From contig NC_079976.1 of NCBI RefSeq assembly GCF_029852145.1, forward strand, positions 7,998,001-8,062,000: a stretch of 64,000 bases of DNA, given 5' to 3'. Position numbers and translations under genes: made by a program. Below, piece after piece: positions 1 through 12,735 of this stretch. Under the pieces are notes generated by a model that saw nothing but the letters and a program-made list of their open reading frames with translations, was not told the origin of the DNA and did no database searches. Numbering within the stretch: the stretch's first letter is position 1; every line of letters starts with the position of its first letter. Source of the stretch: Microplitis mediator. Its lineage: Eukaryota > Arthropoda > Insecta > Hymenoptera > Braconidae.

Positions 1-660
1 ATACAAATAGTGACGAGTAGAAAGTGAAACGTGTAAGAGAGTGAGTGTGTGTTTAGTCAATTATTGATGACTTTGGGAATCCACGTTGTTCAACAACTAG
101 CACTTTAATCTAATATCCTACCGTAATACCCCGACTAGGTCACCTTGGTGTCAACGACAAATTTATATTCTACAGACATAAGGATTTCTTGGCCCAAAAA
201 CTTTTTTTTACTACGACCTAAAACCAAAAATTTCCTTTGGACGTCAAAATTTTGTCTCAAATAATTTTTTTCTTGCCTCAAGAAAATTTTTATTTTTAAT
301 TGATAATGCGAAAAATTTCTTAGGGTGGGTAAAAATTTTCTTACGACGAGAAATTTTTTCCTATTTCACAAAATTTTTTTTCGCCCCAAGGAAATTTTTG
401 TTTCCAATTCATGATGCAAAAAATTTTTTGCACTAAGAAATCGATTTTTCTGGGTAATTTTCAATGATTTTTTTAGACGATAATTAAAAACACGTAATTT
501 TCTTAATCCTTTTTTCGAAATTAGTTCGATTTATCAAAATCATAACCAGTAAACACGATAACGTATTGTGAGAAAACAAGATTTCGATGTAAACTAAAAA
601 CTTCTAACGGTCTATTTGATCCAAGTATATATCACTAGATATATATAGCAACAAAATGCT
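1..660. other. AT-rich noncoding DNA with a decayed repeat
   Basis: No coding exon is visible. About 180-450 is a degenerate copy of the CTCAAGAAAA-rich inverted-repeat family seen more intact at 6961, 21848, 37912 and 45716. It shares phrases such as CAAGAAAATTTT and CAATTCATGATGCAAAAAA, but no intact termini remain. Confidence 0.45.
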
Positions 661-689
661 GTAGCATTTGATATATATTTTTATGAATG

Positions 690-1048
690 CAAAGAGAGAT
701 GGATTGAAAGAAGGGGCTGGCCGTTTACTACCCTCTCAAGTTTGGCCCAGATTCAAAGACGCCAGCGAGCAACCCGAACATCTCTCTCCCCATTGGTCGA
801 TAAACTGGAACAGCTCGAAAGGGTGGATCCAATTCTCGGATTTTTTTTATTTTCATTTTGTACCTTTTTGAATCTCAAAGGGATTTAGATCACGAGTACA
901 TCTGGCAGTTTTGTCACTTCTCAGTCTCCTGTGCTCAGATGCTTAGTGACCTTCGCTGAAGATCGTCGTCACAGAAATATATTTTATATAATCATCGACA
1001 AGTTAAGAAGATACTGAGAAGATTCATTTAATTTTAACCTTCAAATCA
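690..1048 (+). other. GC-richer island, possible noncoding first exon
   Basis: This stretch is clearly less AT-rich than its surroundings and is not one of the repeat families recognised elsewhere in the window. It contains an arthropod initiator-like TCAGTC at about 921 and ends at a very good splice-donor consensus, A|GTAAGT, at about 1048-1054. An open frame at 668-871 has no recognisable domain. It could be a 5' exon of an unannotated transcript or a regulatory element; the evidence is weak and transcription is not shown. Confidence 0.2.
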
Positions 1049-1059
1049 GTAAGTCGTTT

Positions 1060-1890
1060 TTTAAATATTTATTTATTTCGTTTTTTTTATTTGTCAATTA
1101 AATATTAGTTTTGTGTATGCATTTAATGTTTATTCTCACTTTATATAATTGTGATAATTAACAATAATTAAATAAAAAATACAGGCGTTATATTTATACA
1201 TTTGAATAAATGATTGTAATCTGTATAAAATAACAACTGTCTCAAAGATAAAAAATCTCAGGTGATCTCATCACGGTCAGATGAGTGTTTTGGTCTAGAG
1301 TTAACCAAAATATATATGATAAAAGTTAACATTATATTTTTATACTGGGAAATACCAACAATGATAATTGACTTTTTACCTTTTGTTTGTAATTTAATTT
1401 ATTAGAATATGTACTTATCACTCAAGTGCAATTCTTTGTTGTGTTACACTATTATTTTATTACTTATCTTCAAAAGATAAGAGGTTTTAAAAAGTGGTTA
1501 TTAATTAAAATAAATGGAAATATCTTTGGGTAAGATATAAAGAGAGTTTCTTTAATTTAAAATATTGTGAGTCATATAAGAGTATTAACTTTGGTTTTTT
1601 TTTTTGCTGTATGTATACTTACTGATACTTATATTCTCATCAGGGAGTATATAAACGCGCACGAAACTTCAGCTCAGCGATATATATGCGTGCAGACACG
1701 CAGTCTAGAAGGAACATGATTCATTTAACACTCGGCTTAAGAAATGATCTGACAATAGTGTTTTAGTTAACATTTTTTTGGATTTTATTTTTTAAAGTAG
1801 TGATTTTTTTTATCTTACCAATGACCTGCGAAAATTATTAAAATATATATTAGTATTTATTAATGAATCGACTCTAAATTATATATTATA
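1060..1890. other. Intergenic AT-rich DNA with a TATA-like site
   Basis: No exon is recognised. A TATATAAA at about 1648-1655 is followed by a short GC-rich stretch with TTCAGC/CTCAGC initiator-like sites about 23-28 bp downstream. This is compatible with a core promoter, but such matches are expected by chance in DNA this AT-rich. Confidence 0.2.
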
Positions 1891-1892
1891 TA

Positions 1893-2392
1893 GGGGAAAG
1901 GGGGGGGGGCAAAAGGGGGTAGGGTAGGCACAACGGGGTACCCCCAAAATTTTATATTTTAAATGGTTTTTAAACATTCCAAAATCACTTTTGTAAATAT
2001 AATTGAGCGTTGTTTTGAATTTTTTTTGTTAAACTTTTTCAAAAATCGAGTGTCAGTCGAAAAATGTTGATGACTTGTTTTATGATAAAAACTATTAAAA
2101 ATTTGTTTTTCTCCTTTTGTATCCAATGATCATGCAAAATATTATTTTTCTTCATATAAATTACTTGCAAAAAAGTTCAACCTAATCAAATTCATTTAAA
2201 ATCTAGAAATTTTTTTTTAATCTTTTTTAGGGGGTGGCCCCATTTTGCCCGCAAAAATAAAAAATTTTTTTTTTAACGGTAACTGAAAATTTTGTCTATT
2301 TACTTTGAATATCATTAAAAAAAGATTTAGTGTATTTGAGTCCTCGAAAACGTGGTTTTTTGTTAAGTGTCCCGTTTTGCCCCTCCCTCCCC
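1893..2392. mobile_element. TA-flanked MITE, G-run terminal repeats (copy 1)
   Basis: The element starts GGGGAAAGGG and ends in the inverted C-run CCCTCCCTCCCC, with TA at both flanks (1891-1892, 2393-2394). A close relative lies at 29405-29925, sharing interior phrases such as GGGGTACCCCCAAAA and TTTTTAAACATTCCAAA. No transposase is present. TA target duplication is typical of Tc1/mariner-type non-autonomous elements, but the superfamily is an inference. Confidence 0.75.
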
Positions 2393-2692
2393 TATATTAG
2401 GGTACTTTTGGTGTGAAATTTTATTTTTTGCATAGATCAAAATTTTATTATAAACGATAAAAAAAAACCAATCTAAGAATTTGGGCCCTTAATTTTAATT
2501 TCAAAAATTTGTGATCTATTTTGAAAGATTTCCCATTTAAAATGAATTTTAAAAACATCGCCTTTACAAAAAAAATTTTTACTCAGCCCTTTTTCTAAAA
2601 ATCGACTTATTTTTGGAAATTTTTTTAATGACAACTGAATTTTTGACGATTTCAGAATTATGAGACTTCAAACTCAAAAAATTTCAATTTGA

Positions 2693-3008
2693 GATCTGGT
2701 CAGGACAAATGATATCTGGTCAGATATTGAATTTGAACATATGTTTATATCTGAAAACATCCGTTAAATCTGATTATATCTGAAAGTTTCTTCTCTTAAT
2801 AATTGTTCAGATTCCGTCATATACGTTCAGATTTCTTCATATATACTTAGACTTGACCAGATATAGTCATATCTGTCCAGAACTGAACATTTATGAAGAC
2901 ATCTGACCAATTATCAAGAAAAATAATTTGCAAATATTATTTGCAAATAATCTGACCAAATATATCCAGACAATCGGATTCAAGTTCAATATCTGACCAG
3001 ATATATAT
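2693..3008. mobile_element. Hairpin repeat built from ATCTGGTCAGATAT motifs
   Basis: The left end reads GATCTGGTCAGG and then ATATCTGGTCAGATAT. The right end carries TTCAATATCTGACCAGATAT in inverted orientation. The interior is filled with degenerate ATCTGA / TCAGAT words. It is a small inverted-repeat element without coding sequence; the target duplication is not clear. Confidence 0.6.
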
Positions 3009-3009
3009 A

Positions 3010-4149
3010 CTTTGATCAAATCTTTTTTTGACGAATATATTGGCTGTTATTTTTCAAGCTATAGACTTTTTCCAAAAAATATCAATGAAAAGTTTTGACC
3101 CAAAATTTTCAACTGAAACTCGTTTTGTCCCTGTCTCCTCTGTAATTGACTTTATTTTATAATTGAAAATTTTTAAATATTTTGTAACGTAAACGTGAAA
3201 ATTTGCCATCGACTTTTTTTTATTTCAAACCCTGGGGAGTTAAATTAGTCGCAAAATTTTCCATGAAACCAAAACCATAAAAATTATTTTACACGAAAAT
3301 TCTTAATCGCTATATTCTGAATTCTACGAAAAATTATTTTTACAGAATAACCTTGAGTACATATGAAGTCAATGGTTATCAAAAATATCATGCTATTAGT
3401 TAACAATTAACGTCCGTACCATAACTCCATAAGAACTATTCAACTTGAATACATATTTACATATTTAAACATATATTTTTTATTAACCTCTTTTGTCAAG
3501 CTTAAAAAAAAATATATATATAAGACACGTGCCAGATATTTATGTCTTCCCCTTTCATCACACCAATAACAGGTTAAATAAATTTAAGAAATAGAAGAAA
3601 AATTTTTTTTCTAGTTTTACAAGTGGAAAAAAAAGTAATAAGAGTGTCAACCTTTTTTATCAGCATCACACGGATGTAGATTAATGTTTATGTCTTCGGG
3701 TGATGGTGAAGAAAAATAAAAAACAAGCTTCTAGAATACAAGAAGTTATCTTGCCGATCGAATAACCACCAGAGAACATCAGGTAGTGTTGTAAAGGCTT
3801 GTAAGAAAAAAAAAAAACATATACATAATACTCAAAAAAAAAATAAATAAACAAGAGCAAAGAAAGGTCATAGCATGCATGTTCGTTTAATATAAGTCTC
3901 GTTGAAGTAGGCTCACATATCTTTTGTAATCTTTGTCATTCTACACCATTTTATCTTTGACTCTCGATACAATATGACTAGACATTCTCTGCAGACTAAA
4001 GACAAGGGGTTATCAATTTACGGTAGTAAAATTATGTCGTTTTATTTTTTCTTGTTTGATTGCTCATTGAATCATTTAGTTTTTTTTTATATTTTAATTA
4101 AAATATATACGCACATACTTGCCCTGTTCTGACAAAATTCTGTTACTTG
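3010..4149. other. Intergenic, nothing recognised
   Basis: AT-rich DNA with homopolymer A/T runs and no supported exon or structured repeat. Confidence 0.5.
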
Positions 4150-4497
4150 CCCATACAAAAAAAAAAAGAATCGGCCCATTACTGGGTCGTGAATGGCTGC
4201 CAATGTTGAAGCATCGGCCGAAGATCGGCCAAATATCGGATGATAACGGTATGCCAATCATGGCAGTCGCAAGCATTCGCCAATCGTGGCAATCAATCAT
4301 CGGCCAAAGCTTGGCATCAAGAGCACTTGATCAAACCGTTGGCCAACGAACGGCGGTTAATTGTGCGCCGTTTTTATAAGCAAAAAGACGGCTGCCAATG
4401 ATTTACCATGCACGGGCCAGTATAGTCAGCCAATTATTGCAAACCAGGCATCGGCTGATTTATGGGAAAATTTCGAAGCTCGGCGACTTTGTATGGG
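4150..4497. mobile_element. GGCC-rich inverted-repeat element, copy A
   Basis: It is bounded by CCCATACAAA on the left and TTTGTATGGG on the right. The interior is rich in CGGCC/GGCCAA words and is markedly more GC-rich than its flanks. The reverse complement of 14559-14912 matches it almost throughout, so these are two copies of one family in opposite orientation. Open frames here (4119-4379, 4094-4300) are by-products of the GC-rich repeat. Confidence 0.75.
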
Positions 4498-5409
4498 TGC
4501 ACCCCATAGGCCACAATCGTGTAGTTTGCGCATAAGTTTACTATGGGACACTTGTAAATTTTGTACCAGTTTTCTTATAGTCCAGTGTTACTATGCACCC
4601 ATAGTAAAATTTATTGGGAATTTTTCACAGTGTATTTAATTCCTTCGGATGGAAATTTTCTACCCGAAGGGAAGTTTATTTATCATTGAAACTCTGGATC
4701 GGAGTGGATGTGGATTGAAATAAAATCCACGTGAATCCGAAATCACTCTGCTGAAAAAAAACTCCCTATTTACTGCGTATGCGGACCAAATTTTTTTAAA
4801 CTCTGGAACTCTGGGTGGAGGGGGGGGGTAAATTTGGATGAACGAAATCGGTATTCTCCAAATTAACTCCTGATTTTGTAGTGAACATGACCATTTTTAC
4901 CACAGAAATAAAATAACAAGAAATAAAATGAAAGAAATAAAAGTTCACAGTGAATTCAAGTACTGAAATTCGAGTGAAATGTTTTTTCTTTGTATAAATA
5001 ATATATATATTTACGAAAATAATTTAACGGATATGTATCTTATCGTTTTTGATTGTTTATTGAGTACTTTTATATGATAAAACCGGATGTTTTATCAATT
5101 GACAATAAATATGGATCTGAAACCACACGTCTAATTTATTATTATTTAAATTGACGTTATACGTATCTCTAAATACGTAATATCTAAAAGATCTATGTAT
5201 ATACATCTGAATTTTATTGATACAGCTTCAACTTTTTGATGAGTGTAAACTTTATATCAAACTCATATGTTACAATAACACTTATCAATTCTTATAAAAT
5301 GGTTATTAATATTTTATTACAATGACATTTTTTTTCATCAATTTCATTTTACTCGCCACATTAACTTCTCTTTCATCATCATCATATATATACATATATT
5401 TATATATTA
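4498..5409. other. Intergenic, nothing recognised
   Basis: The segment next to the previous element (to about 4640) has short repeated phrases such as ACTATG and CACCCATAG and may be repeat debris. The rest is AT-rich DNA with no exon. Confidence 0.45.
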
Positions 5410-6427
5410 GGGTGATCCAAAAAATAACAAATTTTTTTTTTTTTCTTCCAAACAGGTTCAAAAGTTTCATTTAGATAAAAAAAGACGCCTGTGAAAATTA
5501 GAGCTCTTAATATTAACATTAAGAGGTTCCTCATCGCACTTTTCTATTTTCCATAAGAATAACATAGGAAAAATTTTTTTTACGTCTTCTGATTTTTATA
5601 AGTAGCTAACGATGCGTCATAGGAATAAATGGCAGGCATATTTTTGTAGGGAATTGAATGCTCTACAAAAAAAGATACCTATCATTTTTTGAGGAATCTA
5701 TTTGTTCAAAAGTTATTTGAGGTTGAAGTCGAATTCATATTAAATTTTGAGATTTTCTACTTTTCCGGCGAAACTATCAGACTTATTACAAAATATCATC
5801 AGACCTTTTTTGTGGACAATTTTATTCTCTAAAAGTTATTTCTAATAAGGTTTTTTCGAATTCCGCATTGTTTTCTAGTTATTTTTATTTTAATGTCATG
5901 CTCATAAAAAAATAGTCTTCTGATTGATTTTAAGAGCTTGACATTAAAATAAAAATAATTAGAAAACAATGCGGAATCCGAAAAAACTTTATTAGAAATA
6001 ACTTTTAGGGAATAAAATTGTCTACAAAAAAGGTCAGACGATATTTTGTAATAAGTCTGATAGTTTCGCCGGAAAAGTAGAAAATCTCAAAATTTAATAT
6101 GAATTCGACTTCAACCTCAAATAACTTTTGAACAAATAGATTCCTCAAAAAATGATAGGAATCTTTTTTTGTAGAGCATTCAATTCCCTACAAAAATATG
6201 CCTGCCATTTATTCCTATGACGCATCGTTAGCTACTTATAAAAATCAGAAGACGTAAAAAAAATTTTTCTCATGTTATTCTTATGGGAAATAGAAAAGTG
6301 CGATGAGGAACCTCTTAATGTTAATATTAAGAGCTCTAATTTTCACAGGCGTCTTTTTTTATCTAAATGAAACTTTTGAACCTGTTTGGAAGAAAAAAAA
6401 AAAAGTTTGTTATTTTTTGGATCGCCC
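5410..6427. mobile_element. Long palindromic (fold-back) element, ~1 kb
   Basis: Terminal repeats GGGTGATCCAAAAAAT and its inverted partner (GGGCGATCC form) are flanked by TA on both sides (5408-5409, 6428-6429). The whole element is two arms of nearly 0.5 kb that are almost identical in inverted orientation, meeting near 5915. There is no transposase. The 6303-6530 open frame is just one arm. The near identity of the arms suggests recent insertion or repeated homogenisation. Confidence 0.85.
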
Positions 6428-6960
6428 TATTATATATACATGTACAGCATACTCTTTACTACAAGCAAAGATAACTTTGTTTTTTTTTTTTCAAGTTATC
6501 AATCTTAAAAAAATTTATAAGGAAAACTAAAAGCTCGAAAATAAAATTATCATATTTGTTCATATTTTTTTAACTTATTCTCAACATAAAAATTTCAAAC
6601 TTTTGGAACGAATTCAAAACTCGAAAATTGAGTTTTCAAAAAAAGTTGGCATTTCGAGACCTTAAGAGACTTTTTTCTACTCCATTACTAATTATCTGAT
6701 TCTGATTCGATTTCAAACTTAGTATAAAAATATATATAGGGTATACATATATAAGTACTAGTATTTCTATAGAAGTAAAATTTGTGGCCACGCTCTATTT
6801 TTGGACATTTAATACTTTATTTCAATTAACGAAAAGGTATTAAATAAAATTTCCGCTTTGAGCACAGTTTAAAAATTGATTAATTCATTGCGTCTTTTCC
6901 AAATTCTTCATTAAAATTTACAAGTGTCCAAAATTGGTACTAAAGTGGCCAAAAACGGTA
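6428..6960. other. Intergenic, nothing recognised
   Basis: AT-rich, no exon or clear repeat. Confidence 0.5.
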
Positions 6961-7181
6961 CACAGAAAAAAAAAATTCTCGACTGAAGGTAAATATTCTT
7001 GATTCAAGAAAATTATTTTGGAAACCTAAATTTTCTCAGACAATGTAGAAATTTTCTTCGACCAAGACGAATTTTTTTTAACCAAGACAAGTTCTCTTGG
7101 CTCAAGAAAATCATGACTTGGTTCCCGAAAACGTTGGGCTTCCCAAATATTTTCTTGACTCAAGATAACTTTGTTTCTGTG
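6961..7181. mobile_element. CACAG-ended CTCAAGAAAA-family MITE
   Basis: It begins CACAGAAAAAAAAAA and ends TTTCTGTG, with TA flanks at 6959-6960 and 7182-7183. The interior carries the family words TTCTTGACTCAAGA and CTTGGCTCAAGAAAAT. Relatives lie at about 180, 21848, 34485, 37912 and 45716, so this is the most widespread family in the window. The 6999-7367 open frame is repeat-derived. Confidence 0.75.
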
Positions 7182-9453
7182 TACCTCTGGCCCGTATATT
7201 TTGATCTCTCAGAACTTGAAACAGATTCTCAAAAATTTTCAATGTTTAAATTCCAAGGCGACAAGTTTTCGATCCCATGTTCAAAATCTGGTTTTCAAAT
7301 TTTGTCCCTAAAAATGAATTTATTATTTTCTAACCAAAAAATTTCATCTCTTGTTAGAAAAATATAAGCATTGAACTGCATCACAATAACAGTTGAGAAA
7401 AAAATAAATATGAAGTATAATGAATAAAATATATGTATTAATATAAATAATAACAAAACCTAACGGCATATCTCAGTAATAATCGAAAGTTTCTCGAGAG
7501 AATTAATAATGTACATAATACGGAAAGGATTCTCTCAGTAAATGTGCGATACAGGAAGAGAGAGGCTGAGAGATATAGAAGAGCACTGAAGCTAATCGGT
7601 AGGCGATTTATATGTGCAATATATTTATATACATATATATGTATTATTATTCTCGGACACTCAACTTTCATGATATACGCATTATATTATGTGCAACGTA
7701 TCTTACATTCGTGCTTGGAAGTTGTAAAAGAGAGTAAGTAACCATAAGCATTTCTCTCCGTTTAGCTGTTGTTTTTATACATATATATATAATATATTTA
7801 TATATACTCTCTGTCCAGTTTGCCAGTGTTACGTAAAAATTAGACGCCTCTACCTTTATTGCGCACGGCAAACTTTTGCTAATTAGTGCGAGAGAAAACG
7901 ACGACCAGCGGCCCAAGATACAATAAGTCTTATTCTCTTATATATGAACATATATATCATATCTAATTAATGAATATTTATAATTTTTCATTTTTATTAT
8001 AAAATTTCATACCAACAGAAAAATTTTTTGTTGTACTTAATAGCAATTTTGATTTATAAATTTTGAAAAATCATATTTTGTAACTTATACTGAGTTTATT
8101 TATTTACTTTTTTTTTTTTTTTGGTTCAGATATCGTACAATCTTATTACGCGTTTACGTAAGGTAATTTACGCGAATTCCAGTTATTTTGCAGAGAACTG
8201 CACGCAGGGTAGTTCATTAGAGGGGAACTGTAAGAAAGTCTTATGTGTCTTAAGATATATTTCATATATAATTTATAATTGTTTCTTATTAATTTTTAAT
8301 GAAATTGACTTGATCATTAATCAAACAAAATTATGAATTTTTTTTTATTTAGAGTTGCGGGGGTGGGGGGTTAAAACGGCCATTTTAAGAAAAAACTGAC
8401 CAGTGTTTACAGGGCCCATTTTACCCCTTATATTTTTAATTAACAAAGTTAAGGGGACCCATCTTACCACCCCTCCCCAATTTGGAAGATGTAAATATCA
8501 GCCACCAAATTGCCAAAAATTAATAAAAAAAGACGTCGACCTGAGATAAAAATTTTTTTCTCGTGGTAAAAAGATGTCTTCCAATAAAATTATAATTAAA
8601 CAGACCATGAGTTACTTCATACGAGCGCAGTCTCACGCTCCAGAATTTGACACCACACTGGTCCGAGACCTTAAAGCAGGTACACTTTTTAAGTCTCCAT
8701 AGTATGTAAATTAAAATATATATAATATAAGATAAGTTTCGTTTTTTAAAAACAGTTTTTTCTTTCATCGCACTTGCGTTCTCTTAATTTATTTAACGAG
8801 AATACAAAGAAAAAAATGCTTTGTTGTGTCAGCGGCGTGAAGAATCGATTGCGAAGCTTATATTCTGGTGCCACTTGACATGATCGATTCATTTTTCATG
8901 CTTTACCACCTATCAAATCCTCCTATATACATATACATAATCTATAAGTTTTCATATGGGTTAATATTTCCACACATACACACAAATATCAATGTATAGT
9001 TAAAACGCATCAATGCAGAATTTATTCCGCAACGGAAATTCGTCGAGTCAATGATCTTAAAATATTATTCCACATTTTTTTGTCTTCTGCCATCAAACAG
9101 AAATTTCGTTAGCTTGCATTTTTATTTGAGCGTACGTACATATTTTTTTTTTATAAAAAAAAATTGATCATTATTTATTCCAAAATTTCACCATTTGATC
9201 CGTTTTATTTTGTATTTAAAAGGGGGATTTTTTTATAAAAAGAATTTAACAAGGGTGGGAGAAAAGGCAAAATCCCTTTGAATTTTGTAAAAATTAAAGC
9301 TACAGAGGGCAAATGGACACTGTGGACTTTATTGAAATTTGTCCCTCCCCCCAAAAATCTTTGAATTAGTGAATATTTGTAATGATTAATTTTTTTTTTT
9401 TTTTGTGTAAAAACAAGATTTGAAATTTCGAATTGTAAAAAAAATATTTTTTA
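7182..9453. other. Intergenic with G-run repeat debris
   Basis: No supported exon. About 8350-8480 and 9215-9360 carry remnants of the G-run family (GGGGTGGGGGG, CCACCCCTCCCC, AAAACGGCC). 7480-7920 is a less AT-rich stretch with purine-rich words (GAGAGAGGCTGAGAG) and open frames on both strands, none with a recognisable domain. Confidence 0.4.
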
Positions 9454-9818
9454 CCCGTGTAAAAAAAATTCGTTCCAAAAAGATACCAAAAAAGTTCCGC
9501 ATGTGGAACTTCTAAACATGGGACAGTATTTCAAATGGAACTTTTTTGGAACTTTAGTAATTTTGATGGTAAAAAAAAGTGTTTATGAGCAACTTTAGAG
9601 TCAAAAGTAGTGATTCTGGAACTTTTTTTGAATGTCTATATAAAATTCCAAAAACGTCCATTTTTGACTCTAAATTTGCTCATAACCACTTTTTTTTACC
9701 ATCAAAATTACTAAAGTTCCAAAAAAGTTCCATTCGAATTCTAATCTGTTTCATGTTTAGAAGTTCCAAATGCGAAACTTTTTTGGAATCATTTTGAAAC
9801 GAATTTTTTTTACACGGG
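9454..9818. mobile_element. TA-flanked hairpin MITE, CCCGTGTAAAAAAAATTCG ends
   Basis: CCCGTGTAAAAAAAATTCG at the left is matched by its exact inverse at the right, with TA on both sides. The arms (around GTTCCAAAAAAGTTCC and TTTAGAGTCAAAA) remain complementary far into the interior, so the single strand would fold into a long hairpin. A partial relative, CGTGTAAAAAAAATTC, occurs at about 43640 inside hindsight intron 3. Confidence 0.8.
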
Positions 9819-9820
9819 TA

Positions 9821-11958
9821 TATTTATTGTCTTAAATGATTGGCTTTTCTATGGAAATTCAAATTGTTTTTAAAGAAATTTCTGTTTTGATAGAAAACCA
9901 ATAATCTATATCTGAAATAAAAGATATCAGTAAAATAATAATGATAAAGAATATTACATATATTAAGAGATTCCTTAGTATATATATTAGTTTATTGTTC
10001 ATTATTATTATTAAAAGGATCAAAGGTCAGGTCGGGCAATGGCTTGTCGACGGTGTGATGTCGTAAAACACGTGGCGTTTGACCACTTGGTACCATCAAG
10101 CGTAAGCTACATCCTGTTCTCGACATCCAAGTTAACTCTTGTGTGTTGTCTCTGTATAATACTCTCTGTGTTTAGTATCAGTGTCTTTCTTATATTCGTT
10201 GAGAGTACAGTAGCTCTCTTCGTACTCATGTCTCTTCCCATGTCTTCCTGCGTTTTCTTTCTTCCTCCTTTGAGTTTTCTTATTGCCACCAGAAGAGACA
10301 CTTATTCGTACAGAAAAGAAGGAAATGACGTTCTACGCATAACAAGGTGTTTGTATACTACTTGACTAACTTAAGAGGATAAGTTGCTCCTCAGGTCACG
10401 CTTCATGCTATCACATCAACAAAATACAACAAAAATAATAAAAAACACTATAGAAAGTGTTGAAACTCGTTGACCTTAAAAATCATTCCAATATATACCT
10501 AGCTTCATACATTTATATATGTATTATATAGATTATAATTATTTTTTTATATTATGAAATTATGTCAAATCGTAACAGGTCTAATTAGACAAATATGAAT
10601 CTATTTTTGACTTTAATTATGTAACATAATTTAATAGGGTGTTATGAAAAGTTGAAAATGTAATTGAAAATTAGAAACTCTACTGATGACAATGATATAA
10701 TTACAACTGTAATTACGAGAAAAATATATGTTTGTAGTATATAAACATAAATATCACTTAAAATATATATAGTTTTTGAAAAAAATAAATAAAAATTTTT
10801 AATTCATCTGAACAAATTAATTATTTTTTTTACAAATAGGGAAGGGGGAAGCAAAATGAGCTTCTTGGGGTAAAATGGACTTACACATAAGCCCTTTTTT
10901 TCTAAGGGGCCCATTTTTCCCCACTCTCCCTTTTCAATAAAATTTCAATTAATAAAAAAATTAATTAATTAATTTTTTAATATATCATTAATTAAATTCC
11001 TCGGAAAAAAATTTATGGAAGTTTAAATCTGATTGGATTAAGACGTGGGTAAATCTAATTAAGAATTTGAACCATCGGATTTTTAAGAAGATTTTGGAGT
11101 CTTATAAAAAAAAAATTTTTTTAAATTTAGATCTAATATCTATTATCAAATCAGATCTTATTATAGATTTGAATCATATATTTCTTCCCGGGTTCAAAGA
11201 AAAGTGAAAAATGTTCGTAGGTAGACTGTAAATTTTTTAAAATAAAATTATTGACTGATGTGCATATCTAATAAATTTTGTATCTATATCAGACATGTAA
11301 TTTTTTTTTATTTAATCTAAAAAAAAAAAATTGCAAAATTTGACCCGAGTAAATCTCTGAACTTAATGAGATTTACGCTTTAATGATTTTTGACCTTTCA
11401 TTAAATAACAAATTAATTCAAAGAGATAATAAAAAAAATTTTTTAAATTAAAATGACTTATAGATAATATCAATACCGGAAATGTTAAGTACATGCACGT
11501 AGAGTTGAACGCACGCGCGAATGTACGACTCAAATGACATTTTAAAACATCTCTCCGGAAGTATGAAGATATTTTTGTCCTTATCTTTTGCAATGCTATA
11601 CCTATGTGATACATGGATGCATAATCGCGAGCATGGAATCATATATTAAATTAGACGTAGTGTAATCATATATCCTTTTTAATATATACATACACAATAT
11701 ATACATATATATTGAAAATAAATTTTTAAATACTAAACCATATAAAAGAATTCTTATACAAGAAATGATGAATCAGTAGAAGCTTTAATTAAGATCAAAC
11801 TCTTCCGTTATGTATCTCCATTATTATCTAAAATCATAGGCAATTCTAAAAAATTGCGGTTGACATGATGCTCATCGTTGCATCTAATAAATTTTTTTTT
11901 TCATATATATATTAGATAACTATCAATATTAAAGACAGTTAACTTTATACAGTATCCG
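9821..11958. other. Intergenic; GC-richer island 10020-10400
   Basis: Mostly AT-rich with no exon. 10020-10400 is non-repetitive and less AT-rich (it contains GGTCAGGTCGGGC and ACACGTGGCG). Its 108-codon open frame at 10039-10365 is strongly hydrophobic but has no recognisable family. I regard the island as a possible regulatory element or noncoding exon. 10840-10930 is G-run family debris. Confidence 0.35.
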
Positions 11959-12209
11959 TACACGGTAAAAAAGCGGTGTTAAAATGATCACACTGGTGTA
12001 GCAGAGCTACTTAGTGGTGTTATCCACCTAGTGTTAAAACGGTGTACATTGCGGGTAAATTAACTCCGATTAGAGTATCAGGGTATGAGAAAAAAAATTA
12101 TGTAACAGATACAATTCGAATTCTGATACTTCAAAAATAAAACTATTTTTTTTAACACCATTTAACACTGGGAAAAATTTTAACACATCTACTCCCAGAG
12201 AGGAAAGTA

Positions 12210-12735
12210 CGATGGGCCCAGGCTTGGCCCAGCCTTGGTAGGACTCTGGAATGATAACATTGGGCCAGACCTGGTTGCTAGACCTGGCTCACGCTTGGTT
12301 GCCAGTCCTGGCCCTGACTTTTTTGCCAGACCTTGCCCATGCCTCGAGGAAACGAATAAATTTAATTTAAAAAAAATTTTATTATTATTAACCTCGTAGA
12401 ATATGATTATTAACGTTTAAAATATCTAAAGGAGCTAAATGATGTGATAAAAACTCGGTGAAAATTTTGCTGGGCTCCGGGCGCGAACTGCCGTCTTCCT
12501 GATTGCTGGGTCCGAACGATAGCTACTGGACGAACCTACTAACGTTGAACTGAGACATTTATATGATCTACTTATTAAACCACAGGCATAGCCAAACTTG
12601 GGTAATCCTACCTTGGCCCAAGTCTGGGTTGCCATTGAATGGCCAAGGCTAAGTTACCCAGTCTTGGCTCAAGCCCGGGTAATCATTGTAACGGCCAAGA
12701 CTGAGTACCCAATCTTGAGCCAAGCATGGGCCAAT
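12210..12735. mobile_element. Nested GGCCAAG-rich element
   Basis: The left part has TGGGCCCAGGCTTGG and the right part has the inverted form CCAAGCATGGGCC. Between them are diverged repeats of CTTGGCTCAAG / GGCCAAG type on the two arms. Element boundaries are approximate. The 12435-12635 and 12598-12942 open frames are repeat artefacts. Confidence 0.5.
12465..12560 (-). repeat. tRNA-like / possible SINE head fragment
   Basis: Read on the minus strand, the stretch has phrases resembling tRNA internal promoter regions: TAGCTATCGTTCGGACC near an A box, and AGTTCGCGCCCGG near a B box at about the usual separation. The T-arm does not pair properly, so it is not a functional tRNA. It could be a decayed tRNA-derived SINE head or coincidence. 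Confidence 0.25.

Noticed and set aside
12465..12560. Functional tRNA gene
   Set aside because: The T-arm stem does not pair and there is no proper acceptor stem. It is kept only as a tRNA-like fragment.
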